This document shows positions 45,458 to 57,176 of a stretch of DNA of 64,000 nt, piece by piece. The stretch covers positions 310,001-374,000 of the forward strand of contig QXEO01000238.1 of the NCBI GenBank assembly GCA_007115705.1, given 5' to 3'. Made by a program: the position numbers and the translations under genes. The notes under the pieces were generated by a model. That model was given only the letters and a program-made list of their open reading frames with translations, made no database searches and was not told the DNA's origin. Position 1 is the first letter of the stretch, and every line of letters starts with the position of its first letter. The stretch comes from Dactylis glomerata. Taxonomy: Eukaryota; Streptophyta; Magnoliopsida; Poales; Poaceae.

Positions 45458-48400
45458 TCATGGTGCAGGTGGTTCTGAGTCATCGACACCAAAAGGATTC
45501 AAGTAATGATACTCCTGGAAAAACCTAGCGTCCTCTTGCAATAGCCTTGAGATAATCCCCCTCGCTGGTTCCAGCATTGCATCCATGTGAATACCAACTG
45601 TAATTCGTCCTGGAGGCAAACTCTGAGACATACGATCGAAATTAAGTCTTGGATTCCACTTTCGCATCCATCCAAGAGCGAAATTAGCACCAGCAATCAA
45701 ATTCAGCTTTATAAGGAGATGGACTCGCTGGCTCGTCCTGAAAGTTTCAAGTAGCTGTCTAAAATCCCTCGGCATAGGGTTACGAGGCAACATGACAGAG
45801 TACATGGTTGTCAGGGCCTTGCGACAACCATCAATAGCTTCGCCAATGTACTATGCACGATCCTGAAGAAGCACAATAGCGCGACAACGACGGGGATTGG
45901 ACCATAAGCTTTCGATTCCTTGAGCAGCATTTTGAAGAGCAGTAATCCGCTTAGTAACTCGACTTGATTCGCCAACAAGATCAAGGCAGGTACCTGCAGT
46001 TCAAGCAAAAATTAGCACACAGAAGACAAGAGGAAAAACAAAGAGAAGAGGATCCCTGAAGACCTACACAGCAGCATCTCGCAAACAGATTCGACGATAC
46101 CAATCAGAAAAGATTCGCATTCCTCAAAATGTGTGATTCTCGCTACTAGACTCGAAACTTCATCTTGATGATTGGACACTTGCTTCATCAAATCATGGGA
46201 CTTACTAGCCTTGTCTAGAGCAACTTGTGCCTGGCGTTTCATAAAGGATAGGCGGCTCTCAAGGTCCGCAACTCTGAAAGAATATTCCTCACATCGATAG
46301 GGAGGTCGAGGAGGCGAGCAAATCCCCGAAGCGAATATATCATCAGGGGATGGAGCTCGATCACAACCCGATGATTCACCAGCAAGCAAAGGCTGAAGTC
46401 AATCAGAAGAAAAGACACATCTCAGGAACATCATTCAAGCATTTCATATCAGAAAAGATATCTACAAACGAGTACAAAAGCCTTTTGACAAGTTCTCAGG
46501 CAAAACATAAGCTAGAAGTTCATTACAACAAAAGAGATTAAAAATACAATAGGAAGACTAAGTCTACGCCACCTCAGCATCCTGCTCCGTGGCAGAAGAA
46601 GGCGTGGCAGAAGCAGCACCAGTAGTTGGAGGAGGCGCGGATTCATTAGTCGCTGGAATCAAAGGAGCTGCCGCAGGAGAAGCCGCAGAAGCCACTGAAG
46701 GAGAAATCATCGCCACGATGGTGGGCGCAAACTTCTTCGCCTTCTCAAAGAAAGCCTTCAGCTCCGAGCGGGTGCGGCCGTGGGAAGAGCCAACCTTCTC
46801 CCAGTCAAACTCCGCGCCATGCGCATATGAAAATGCAATGGCCCCCTCGGCACCTCGCTTCAAAGAAAGGCCTTTAATTTGAAGGATGGGGTCTTCAGTA
46901 GTGTCGAAGGCTTGGGATAGTTTCTTCACATCATTGTTTGGAACCTCCGCCTTCTGCTTGGGCCATAACCCGACAAAAATCCGTGTAAGCACGCGGTTAA
47001 CTAACTTGAAGATTTCCTGGACAGATATCCAGTTCACCTCAAGTAAGCTAACCGCAGCCATGAGAGGATCATCGTCTGGTTGCAAAGTCGATGAAGACAC
47101 CTTGGTGCATTCTGTAGAACCAAGGGAACAAAAAGCAGCAGATGAGGAAAATATTAGCGAAGTACAAGAAGGCAAGCAAAACAGCAGCAGAAGAAGAAGA
47201 AAGGTATAGTATGTACCTCCAGCAGCAGCAGATATCGTGTTCAGCCGCTCAGCCACAGCTTGCTCCCACTGGAGGTGCTCCTTGTTAGCATCAGCCAAGG
47301 CTTTCTCCGCTTTCTACGCCTTGGCCAATGCTGATTTATTCGACTTCTCAGCACTGACCTTAGCAGCAGTCGCGGCATCAAGAGCTTTCCGAGAAGCGCT
47401 GAGTTCAGCTTCCAGCGATGAAATGCGAGCATTGGCTGTCGCTAAAGCAGCTGCAGGACAACAAGGAGGAAAGAAAAGATCAAGCAACAAGCAAAGAAAA
47501 GCATACAAGATAAGCAAAGACAGGAAAAGTAATTCACCTTCGGAAGCTCTAGCAACCTTCAAGTACTCAGCACATTCACTGCCCAAAGCGGCAAATTTAT
47601 TCCTCAATGCCTGTCAAGGAGGGAACACGTGAGTATGCGGGTAACGCAAGAAGCATAAGGAAGGATAAACACTCACATCATCAGGGGAGTCCGCGGATTC
47701 ATGGGCTTCGAGGGAAACATCGGCTTCCTTCGATTTTTTCGACCGTTTGGTGCTCTGGGACACGGGAATTTTCCTGATAGGAGCTCTGGAGGCCTTCGGA
47801 GATTTCACGGCCGGCTCAACTTCTGGCATGGGAAGTTCATCAGCATTCATATCAACAGCAGAAGGAGCAGTGGTAGCATCCCTCTCCGGGTCCTCATCAT
47901 CACTGCAAACAAAGCAAAAGGAAACAGGTTTTATACAACCCAAAAAGGAACAAAAAGCAAACACAACAAAATCATATAGTACAAAGAACATTTATGATGC
48001 CATGAAGTCGAACAGTTCTAGATCATCTTCTTGAACAAGGGCTTCACCGGCCGCAGTTCTCTGGATGGAGGTACTCGAAGAAGCGAGCTCTTCGACACGT
48101 TTCCTCTTATTATCGACAATAAGATCTTTAGAAAGTGCAAGAGGAGGCGACGTCGTCGAGTTCATCTCATCTTCCGATATTTCGACATCATCTCCGTCCT
48201 GATTTTCTTCAGCCTCGGGGGCTTCGGAAATAGCAGAAGCCAGATCCGCCGGAAGAGGCCCCTCCTCTGGAAGGGGAGGGCGTGAAACAAGGAACTGATG
48301 ATCCTGCAAAAGAAGTAAATCAGTAAAATCATCGAGATATGCCAAATGACAGCAGGAAGATGAGGGGAAAACGAGAATCGAGAACGAAAAGAAAACATAC

Positions 48401-49311
48401 CTCGGGCAAAGGGTGCTCGGAGTCAAAATAATGGGCGGCCAAGTCCGCAACTGCGTGATCCTTGGTGAGTTTGGTGAGATTCCTGACTCGCTTGTCAACA
48501 TCTTGCTTCTCAATTAGATTTCCAGAGACTCAAGAAGTATCTACCAAGCCAGAGTAACTCCAAAGCTTGGAGAGACGATGCTGCAGGGGTTGAACCCGAT
48601 GTTGTACGAAAAAAGCCATGAGTTGGATACCCGACAGAGCACCTCCTCTACCTCCTTTCAGAGCTTGGATGCGGTCCAGCAGTGGTGCGATCTCCTTCAT
48701 CTCAGCATCTGTGGGAGGCGAATCCCACGATGCCAATTTCTTCAATTCTTTGGAAGCATCAAAAGGGGCTAGGCCGTACTCATCTTCGGAGGAGGCCTTA
48801 CGGTCTTTGATGTAGAACCATTTGGTCCTCCAACCCTGGACTGATGCAGACATGGAAAATTTTAAATATTAAGCTTTGGCACGCACAGAGACGACAGCCC
48901 CGCCCAGTTTAGGCTTATGTGATAAAGAAACGTTAGGGCGGAGCCGAAAGATGGACCTCCAAAGCAGAAAATGGGGTTCGACACCCAGAAACGACTCACA
49001 AAGGGTCACAAAATAGGCAATGTGGAGGATAGAATTTGGTGTGAGCTGGTGAAGCTGCACACCGTAAACATAAAGAAGCCCACGAAGGAATTCATGGGAA
49101 GGAAAGCGAGGAACATCACCCGGTAGCCGCTCAGGGGCTTGGGGATCCGCTCGGTGATAGGGAAGATGATGGAGTCCTTGTTGGAAACAAGACCGTCTGC
49201 CTTGGCCTTGTCCAACTCCTTCTGCGTGAGAATAGAGCGCACCCAGCTCATTGCGAAGTTCGCTTTACCCTTGGTCATCTTGTTCTTCGCCGCCAAGTGC
49301 TCCACGCGCAT
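45458..49311 (-). pseudogene. Antisense multi-exon gene of G ('putative gypsy-type transposon' family), degraded
   Basis: From ATG 49311 the minus strand reads the domain known in grasses as 'putative gypsy type transposon' (PF04195-like): FPSHEFLRGLLYVYG, HQLTPNSILHIAYFVTLCE, PHFLLWRSIFRL, then VQGWRTKWFYIKD and YGLAPFDASKEL. Later exons carry acidic sequence, SQSTKRSKKSKEAD, a coiled coil (ARISSLEAELSASRKAL) and a C-terminal part (LNLIAGANFALGWMRKW) ending at 45458. Consistent splice sites occur: donors near 48399, 47676, 47538, 47217 and 46571; acceptors near 48305, 47904, 47610, 47453, 47113, 46390 and 45994. A frameshift near 49150, a stop near 48868 and others show decay. The domain's function is unknown. 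Confidence 0.75.
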
Positions 49312-50580
49312 CTACGAATCTGCGCTCGGGGGCTATGAAGGAGAAGAACAGGGCGTAGAGATTGACAATGGTGGCGGCGGCGGAGACAAAGAGCTGGTAA
49401 ACAGTACAAATCCCCACTCTCCCCTAATATATCTTCTCGGTGAAGGAATGTGGGCTAAAACATGGCGCAAGGAGAGGAAGCGGCAGCCCACTAACGGGCA
49501 GGGGAAATACAAAATTACCGTGCTACCCACGAAATGGTACGCGCTCAGTTTATGTGACGTATAGAGAAATTTGGCCACTAACGTCATGAAGAAGATACAA
49601 GACCAACGGTGTACTCGACAGATGCATATACTCGACAAATATTGAATATGGCGATTTGTGGATAAAGAATGACAAGAAAGTAGAGAAAAAAGATTGGCGC
49701 TGATAATACAGGAGTCCATTTTGGAGACTATATCTGAAAAACATTCGACTATAGCCTCGGGGGCTACTACCATCGGGAGCACTAAGCGCGCCCCCGACGA
49801 TATTATTATAAAATTATTTCGAGTTGAAGTATAAAGATGGAGCAAACTATATTTGAGCCTATATTCGAAAAAAGAATTTTCGACTATAGCCTCAGGGGCT
49901 ACTCCCATCGGGAGCACTGGGCGCGCACCCGATGATGTTTATTCATGAGTAGGAGCAAGGAAGGTGAAGAAAGAATTCATAAAATGATGTTACTCCCATC
50001 GGGAGCGAGGTTTTTATAAATCATGGTTATATAACCAGAATATTTTGTGCGTTGGATCAGTCAAACAAGGCTACGACATATGATTCTCGAGTTGCGTCAT
50101 CGCGACAAAACTCAAATGCCGTGATTGAAATATATCATGAAGGTAAGACCCCAGGATCCGTCCTGTGTGGCCCGGTATACGCACATGGATGCGCTCTGCT
50201 GGTATGTATCCGTGTCTATGACGCGAAGAAAAATCCCGATGGACGCACTGGGTACCCTGAGAATCACTGGGATTCATTCTTTGTAAGTCCTAAATGCGGC
50301 AAAAGAATGGGTTTGACCGGTTTCCCGAATTCAAATCCAAGCGGATTGAATTTGAAGTAGGTGACAAGTGTGTGTTCTGGCAGTTAACTGACCTCTTGAT
50401 CCGTCAGAGTTGTCAGGCTTGTTCATCAAAACCCCTTGCAAAGTATTATAATGAATAAGTCGATAAGACCAAGTCGAAAGATTTAAAGACATGAAGAAGT
50501 CAAAGAATTGATCAAGTCAAAGAATAGAAGATCTGAGATTCAACCCGAATCTGCAATTCTGGTAGAATCTCGGGGGCTAC
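49312..50580 (+). other. G 3' internal region
   Basis: Non-coding sequence between the start of the antisense gene and the 3' LTR. The phrase ATAGCCTC(A/G)GGGGCTAC(T)..CATCGGGAGCAC is repeated at 49752 and 49888, with a further related CTCCCATCGGGAGC at 49983. These look like duplicated polypurine-tract-like motifs. The genuine tract is at 50567-50580. Confidence 0.6.
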
Positions 50581-50916
50581 TGACAAGGGCATAGATAAAA
50601 GAGCCCGATAGTTGAGTACCCCTGAGTCCCGTTAAAGCTAGGCCCAATTGTGATACTAGGCGAAATACGAGTTCTTACCGTATGTCGATATTGTAATCTG
50701 TATCGGACCCTACCCGATCCTTGAGACCTGGCCACCTATATATAGGGGCCAGGAGGGGACGGTGTAGGCCAGATTGAAAGCAAGCCAGGTTTTACACCCA
50801 CATTTACTTTCATAGCCACCTTGTTTGACTGAGTTTACCTTCGAGTTCATCCGACGCCCTATCTCCCCGATCCTAAGTCCTTTATCTAGGACATTTGTCG
50901 AGTTAACCCCTCGTCA
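50581..50916 (+). repeat. G 3' LTR
   Basis: 336 bp, directly repeated from 41637-41972 with about 16 substitutions by eye, most of them transitions. Followed by the ATCGA duplication. Confidence 0.95.
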
Positions 50917-52140
50917 ATCGATATCTTCATTATAAGAATCTCCATAAATATAATGCTTGAGTCTTTGGCCATTCACCACTAGCGTAGTGTTATCTTTAAG
51001 CAAAGCAATCTTTATCGCGCCTGAACAATACACCTCTTCAATAATAAAGGGTCCTTCCCATTTCGAGAGTAATTTTCCTGCAAAAAATTTGAGACGAGAC
51101 CTATACAATAGAACTTTCTCACCAACATGGAATTCTCTCTTAAGAATTCTCCTATCATGCCACTGCTTAACTTTCTCTATAAAGAGCCTGGCATTTTCAT
51201 AAGCTTCACTCCTCCATTCATCCAAAGAACTCAAATCAAGCAACCTTTTCTTACCAGCAAGTTTAAAATCTCTATTAAGCTCTTTCACCGCCCAAAAATC
51301 TTTGTGTTCTAATTCTAAAGGCAAGTGACACGCTTTTCCATAAACTATTTTGTAAGGAGACACACCCATAGGATTTTTGTAAGCAGTCCTACAAGCCCAT
51401 AAAGCATCGTTTAACTTACTAGCCCAATTTTTCCTAGACTTATTAACATTCTTCTGCAAGATAGACTTGATCTCCCTATTCAATAACTCTACTTGCCCAC
51501 TAGTTTGGGGATGATAAGCAGAAGCAATTCTATGATTAACATCATATCTAGCAAGAGTCTTCCTAAAACCACCATGAATAAAATGAGAACCTCCATCAGT
51601 CATAAGATATCTAGGCACACCAAACCTAGGAAAAATAACATCCTTAAGCATTTTTAACAAGGTCTCACCATCAGCACTTTTCATAGGTATAGCTTCTATC
51701 CACTTAGTAACATAATCAACAACAACAAGTATATGAATATAACCTTCTGAAGGAGGAAAAGGACCCATAAAGTCAAATCCCCAACAATCAAATGGCTCAA
51801 TAACAAGAGAATAATTCATAGGCATTTTGTTGCATCTAGAAATATTACCAACTCTTTGACATTCATCACATGATAAAATAAACTTTCTTGCATCTTTAAA
51901 AAGAGTAGGCCAATAAAAACCTGATTGTAGAACCTTTTGTGCAGTTCTATCTCCAGTATGATGTCCTCCATAAGCACTACCATGACATTTTCTCAATATC
52001 TCTTGTTGTTCATATTCTGGAACACATCTTCGCACAATACCATCTACTCTTTCTTTATATAAATGTGGGTTATCCCAAAAATAATGTCTCAAGTCATAAA
52101 AGAATTTCCTTCTCTGCTGAGCTGTAAAGGTTGGAGGCAA
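50917..52140 (-). pseudogene. F integrase, 3' end split by G
   Basis: Open from 52140 to the G insertion site. An HHCC zinc region (KCHGSAYGGHHTGD, ILSCDECQRVGN) is followed by the DDE core: WGFDFMGPFPP, YLMTDGGSHF and HPQTSGQVELLNREI supply the two Asp and the Glu. The C-terminal part (FHVGEKVLLYRSRLKFF, SKWEGPFIIEEVY) is the usual Ty3/gypsy DNA-binding end. The domain is catalytically complete as read; only the last few codons are displaced, to 41636. It would insert F cDNA into chromosomal DNA. The pol frame feeding it is broken upstream. Confidence 0.9.
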
Positions 52141-53783
52141 ATACTTGGAAACAATAAAGTTAGCATAATCAGCATACCAAGGACTCTCTCACGAGGTTAC
52201 CTTTATTAAAGCCAACTGTTCATTTGGAAAACTATCATTAACAGGAATAGGGTCATAAGAAATATTTTCTAATCTAGACAAATTATCAGCAACAGGATTT
52301 TCAGCACCTTTCCTATGTACAATATTCAAATCAAACTCTTTCAAAAGCAACACCCATCTAATAAGCATGGGCTTAGCATCTTACTTTTCCATAAGTTACC
52401 TAATAGCAGCATGATCAGTATGAATAGTAACTTTCGAACCAACAATATAAGGTCTAAACTTATCAGAAGCAAAGACAATGGCAAGGAACTCTTTCTCGGT
52501 AGTAGCATAATTCTTTTGATCAGCATCAAGAGTCTTACTAGCATAATGAATAACATTCAACTTCTTATCTACTAGCTATCCAAGAACAGCACCTACAGCA
52601 AAATCGCTAGCATCACACATAATTTCAAAGGGTAAATTCCAATCAGGTGGTTGGACAATAGGAGCAGTAGTTAAAGCCTTCTTAAGAGTTTCAAAAGCTT
52701 CCTTACAATCATCATCAAAAACAAAAGGTACATCTTTTTGAAGAAGATTAGTAAGAGGCTTTGAAATCTTAGAGAAATATTCAATAAACCTCTTATAAAA
52801 ACCAGCATGACCAAGAATACTATGAATACCTTTAACATCCCTATGACAGGGCATTTTCTCAATTGCTTGAACTTTTGCTCTGTCAACTTCAATACCCCTT
52901 TCAGAAATTTTATGTCTGAGAACAATTCCTTCATTCACCATAAAGTGGCATTTCTCCCAATTAAGAACAAGATTAGTTTCCTCACATCTCTGCAAACTAT
53001 ATCAAGATTGTGCAAATAGTTATCAAAAGAAGTTTCGTAAAAGGAGAAATCGTCCATGAATACCTCCACAATTTCTTCACAAAATCCATGAAAAATAGCA
53101 GACATGCATCTTTGAAATGTAGCAGGAGCATTACACAAACCAAAAGGCATACGTCTATAATTATAAGTTCCATAAGGACAAGTAAAAGTGGTTTTCTCTT
53201 GATCTTGCTTTTTAATAGCAATTTGGGAGAAACCAGAATAACAACAAGAAAACAAAAATGAGTTTTCTTAGATAACATCTCTAAAATTTGATATATAAAC
53301 GGTAGGATAATGATCTTTCTTAGTAACCTTGTTGACCTTTCTAAAATCGATACACATCCTATAACCAACTACTACTCTTTGAGGAATAAGCTCATTATTC
53401 TCATTAGGCACAATAGTAATTCCTCCTTTATTAGGAACACAATGAACAGGACTAACCCATCTACTATCAGCAACAGGATAAATAATACCAGCATCAAGGA
53501 GTTTCAATACCTCATTTCTTACCACTTCCTTCATCTTAGGAATTAAACGACGTTGATGTTCAACAACTGGCTTTGCATCTGGCTCCATATTAATAGCATG
53601 CTGACATATAGTCAGGAAAATCCCTTTTAAATCATCAAGAGTATATCCCATAGCTCCTCGGTGTTTCCTCAATATTTCCAATAACCTTTCTTCTTCCTTT
53701 CCTAAAAGTTTAGCACTAATAATAACAGGATATATTTTCTTATCATCAATATAAGGATATTTAAGATCATCAGGTAAAGGTTT
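52141..53783 (-). pseudogene. F reverse transcriptase and RNase H, multiple stops and frameshifts
   Basis: The RT begins with KLLDAGIIYPVADSRWVSP and contains YRMCIDFRKVN, MPFGLCNAPATFQRCM and the active-site VEVFMDDFS (F-x-D-D). The tether and RNase H follow: LGHAGFYKRFIEYFSKI, PFEIMCDASDFAVGAVLG, then ATTEKEFLAIVFA and VTIHTDHAAIR. Stops fall at 53268-53270, 52576-52578, near 52400, near 52382 and near 52193, and a frameshift near 52995-53000 splits the fingers/palm from the thumb. Order RT, RNase H, integrase is the Ty3/gypsy arrangement. Confidence 0.9.
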
Positions 53784-54735
53784 TTAATCAAAAATAGGAT
53801 CTTCCTTTCGTGGCAAAGTGGTACCCAAATCCTCCACAGGTAAATTGTGTTTAAGCATCTCTGGTTGACGAAGAAGAATCTCGTCAATGTCATTTCTTTC
53901 TTCCCTAAAGATCTCACTTTCGTGGTCCTCCATATATTGCTGCAAAGCATCGTTAGGAGCTAGAGCAATAGAGGCAAGCTGTTCAACTCTAAAATCTTCA
54001 TTAGGCAATTCAGTTTCATAAGGAGCTTTGGTAAACTTGGAAAAACTAAACTCATAAGATTCTTCATCAAACTTATCCTTCTTACAATCTATGACGGCGC
54101 CACAAGTATTCAAGAAAGGTCTACCAAAAATGATAGGACAAGTTTTACTAGCAGCTGAACCAAGTACTAGAAAATCAGCAGGATATTTAGTCTTACCTCA
54201 TAGAACTTCCACATCTCTGACAATACCAATTGGAGAGATTGTTTCTCTGTTAGCGAGTTGAATAACCACATCAATATCTTCTAGTTCACAAGAACCAATT
54301 TCATGCATGATTTCTCTGTAAAGCTCATAAGGAATAGCACTCGAACTTGCACCAATGTCGCATAAACCATAATAGCAATGATCACCTATCCTGACAGAAA
54401 GCACAGAAACACTTGTTTTCCTAGATCTACTAGGATGTAAAACAATATTAGAAGCATCTTCACAAAAGATAATGTGTCCATCTTCTACATTTTTAGTAAC
54501 AAGATCCTTTACTATTGCTACTGCAGGTTTAACAGTTATTTGCTTATTAGGTTCTAAAGCTTTCTTTGCACTTTTATTAAGAACACTAGTTAACATAGAA
54601 TGCTCCTTTACCTTAGCAGGGAAAGGTGTTTTCTCAAAATAAGACTCAGACAAAATACGATCAACAGTACAAACTTCAACATTTCTAGCAGGAACACAAC
54701 TAATAGTATCTTTATAAGGCACATGGTACTTGTTC
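53784..54735 (-). pseudogene. F aspartic protease and linker to RT
   Basis: GLCDIGASSSAIPYELY carries the protease active-site loop (D-I-G-A-S), and PIIFGRPFLNTCGAVID the conserved GRPFL strand. The frame has a TGA at 54198-54200 between these two parts and ends in a TAA at 53784. The upstream junction with gag is shifted at a run of seven A (minus strand) near 54743. Confidence 0.85.
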
Positions 54736-55542
54736 CAATCCTTTTTTTGGAACATCAAGATAAGAGGCAAAGGCCTTAAAATAGTTAGCAAGTATTTGAG
54801 AATCAAGACCATAAACAGCACAAACATTATGAAAGTCATCAGTTCCCATAAATGATTTAATGCATTTATAATCATAATTTATACCTGACTTTCTACCTTT
54901 GTCGTTCTCCCATCCTTCGGTATTTTCCTGAATACGGTCAAGGAGATCCCATTTAGCTTCTTCTTTCATACGTGTAAATGATCCTGAACAAGAAGCATCC
55001 AATAAATCCTTGTCGTGAAGAGAAAGCCTTGCATAGAAGTTATTAATAACAATATTATTGGGGAGCTCATGAATGGGACATTTGAGCATTAGTGACTTCA
55101 ATCTCCCCTACGCTTGGGCAATACTCTCTCCGTCATGAGGCCAAAAATTATATATTTGGTTCTGATCTTTATGAATCTCACTTGGAGGATAGAATTTAGA
55201 ATAAAAGAGAGGTACAATTTCCTCCCAGCCAATAGATCGGCCATTCTTCAGCAACTTATACCATTCCGCAGCTCTGCCCTTTAGTGATAAAGAGAATAAC
55301 TTCCTCTTAACCTGGCTTGATGAAATACCTGCACACTTGAACAACTCGCATAATTCATGTATAAAGAGCAAATGATCACCAGGATGGACAGTTCCATCTT
55401 CTGAATAGCAGTTATTCATAACACGTTCAATAATTTTCATAGGTATTTTAAAAGGATCTAATTGAGCAGGCGGTGGTTCATCTACTACCGTAACAGTGGC
55501 AGTAGTATTCCTAAATAGGGAACCAAATGGAGACTTCTCCAT
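54712..55542 (-). pseudogene. F gag, one stop and a 3' frameshift
   Basis: Starts at ATG 55542 (MEKSPFGSLFRNTTATV), about 85 nt after the primer-binding site. The gag core is clear: HPGDHLLFIHELCELFKCAG, LFSLSLKGRAAEWYKLL, WEEIVPLFYSKFYPPSE. A TAG at 55108-55110 replaces a Trp codon in the otherwise continuing frame. The C-terminal portion (FYARLSLHDKDLLDASCSG, AKWDLLDRIQENTEGW) follows. The frame is lost at an A7 run near 54743, a typical indel site. It would encode the particle protein. Confidence 0.88.
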
Positions 55543-55627
55543 AATAAAATAAAATAAAAGACAAAAATAAAAAAATACTCATAGTAAAAGTTTCCTTTAT
55601 TAATTCCACTCTTCAATAGCGCAAAGC

Positions 55628-55645
55628 TCCCCGGCAACGGCGCCA
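55628..55645 (-). promoter_or_regulatory. F primer-binding site
   Basis: On the minus strand, TGGCGCCGTTGCCGGGGA follows the 5' LTR after about 11 nt. Sequences of this wording prime minus-strand DNA synthesis from a host tRNA in plant gypsy elements. E1 and E2 carry close variants of the same site. Confidence 0.8.
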
Positions 55646-55656
55646 GAAAATAGTCT

Positions 55657-57176
55657 TGATAGCTAGCCCACAAGTATAGGGGGTGTATCGTAGTACTTTC
55701 GATAAATAAGAGTGTCAAATCCAACAAGGAGCAGAAGGTATTGAAAAGCAGTTTTGATCAAGGATTCACTATAAATACTAGCAAACGGGTTTTCAGGGGT
55801 ATTTGATAATGCAGATAAATAAAGTACGAGTAAATAAAAGACAGTAATAATAATTGTTGCGAGTGGCCCAATACTTTCTAGAGCAAAGGACAAGCCGGTT
55901 GTGTTACTTATGATTACCAAACGTTCCTGAGGACACAGGGGAATTTTGTCAAGCGCTTTCGCTTCATATAGCTGAATAATCTTCATTGGTTTGATAGGTG
56001 TTATGAGGGTGAACCTATGCTAATGCACTACCCCAACTTGGACTAATACATACTTGTGATTATACCCCTTGCAAGCATCCGCAACTACAAGAAAGTAATT
56101 AAGATAAATCTAACTACAACCTTAAACTCTGAGATCCTACACTCCCTGGTGCATTGGTTTCCTAACGGGGGTTTAGGTTTCTGTCGCTCCGGCAACCCCA
56201 CAATTAGTAGCCAAATACACAATGCATTCTACTAGGCCCATAAAGGTGAAGTATCATGTAGTCGACGTTCACATGACACCACTAGTAAAATAGCACCACA
56301 ACATAAATGTATCAAACCATTAAATATTACTCAATGTAGTTCCACTACTAACATATTGACTTCTCCCATGCATGTCCTCAAGAATTAAACGAACTACTCA
56401 CAAGACATCATATAGATCATGATCAGAGGTGAAATAATGATAAATAACAATCTGAACATAAACCTTAATTCAACGGTTTCACTCAATAGCATCAACTACA
56501 AGAGTAATCAACACCGGGAAAGTTTCCCCTATAAACTGGACAAGATTCACCCCAAGATGTTACAGCGGGACAGCGTAGTGATGAAGGTGATGAAGGTGCT
56601 GGTGATGATGATGATGATGATGATCCCGATAAAGCCTAGCTCGATGGCGGTGACAATGGCGACGATTTCCCCCCTCCGGGAAGGAATTTCCCCAGCATAT
56701 TTCTGCCTGCCGGAGAGCTTTCTCTCTCTGTGTGTTTTCCGCCCCGCAGAGTCAGCGGAATCTATCTGCGATCCTCCCCCCAGTCTTAGGTTTTTGGGGA
56801 GACCATATACGGGAAGGGGCGATGCCAGAGGTGGACCAGGGCGGCCACACCACCTGGCAGCGCGGCCTAGGCCTGGCCCATGCTAGGGGATGGTGTGGGC
56901 CCCTGGTGGCTCACCACGCCCTCTCCTTCTGGCTACTTCCGTCTTTTGGCGAAATAGGAATTTCTGGATATTTTCCTGGAATTGCTGGTCTTCAGAAATA
57001 TTGTATCTTGACGGTCCTTTTTCCAGCAGAATCCTGACTCCGGCAGTGAATTCTCCAATAATCATCAAACATGCAAAAATAGAAGAAACAACATAAATAT
57101 CATCTCTAAATATGAAATATATCAATGAATAACAGTAAATTATGATATAAAATAGTGATACAAAATGGACGTATCA
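55657..57176 (-). repeat. F 5' LTR
   Basis: 1.52 kb, partner of 20362-21876. Starts TGATACGTCCATTTTG on the minus strand at 57176. Followed outside by ATTAA (57177-57181). Confidence 0.93.

Larger units (their letters stand above)
41637..50916 (+). mobile_element. Ty3/gypsy-related element G: gag-protease plus antisense gene, no RT or integrase
   Basis: 5' LTR 41637-41972 and 3' LTR 50581-50916, each 336 bp with TG...CA ends. By eye they differ at about 16 positions. The target duplication ATCGA (41632-41636, 50917-50921) is perfect and lies at the end of F's integrase gene. The primer-binding site ATTGGCGCCGACCGTGG follows the 5' LTR, and the polypurine tract ATCTCGGGGGCTAC precedes the 3' LTR. 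Gag and protease are on the plus strand (42134-45168). Where RT and integrase should follow, 45458-49311 holds a multi-exon gene on the opposite strand. G is therefore a non-autonomous derivative. Confidence 0.95.
20362..57176 (-). mobile_element. Outer Ty3/gypsy LTR retrotransposon F (Athila/Tat-like), host of the nest
   Basis: The 3' LTR is 20362-21876 and the 5' LTR 55657-57176, both in minus orientation with TG...CA ends. The perfect target duplication ATTAA lies at 20357-20361 and 57177-57181. F's own sequence is split into 57176-50917, 41636-41458, 32634-30372 and 21902-20362 by elements G, E2 and E1, about 10.2 kb in total. On the minus strand the order is LTR, primer-binding site, gag, protease, RT, RNase H, integrase, third ORF, polypurine tract, LTR. 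Gene order (integrase after RNase H) makes it Ty3/gypsy. All coding parts carry stops or frameshifts, so it is no longer autonomous. Confidence 0.95.

Noticed and set aside
46589..47632. Plus-strand ORFs (Ala-rich, Ser-rich) inside G
   Set aside because: They are antisense shadows of the spliced minus-strand gene, whose splice sites and domain match are much stronger.
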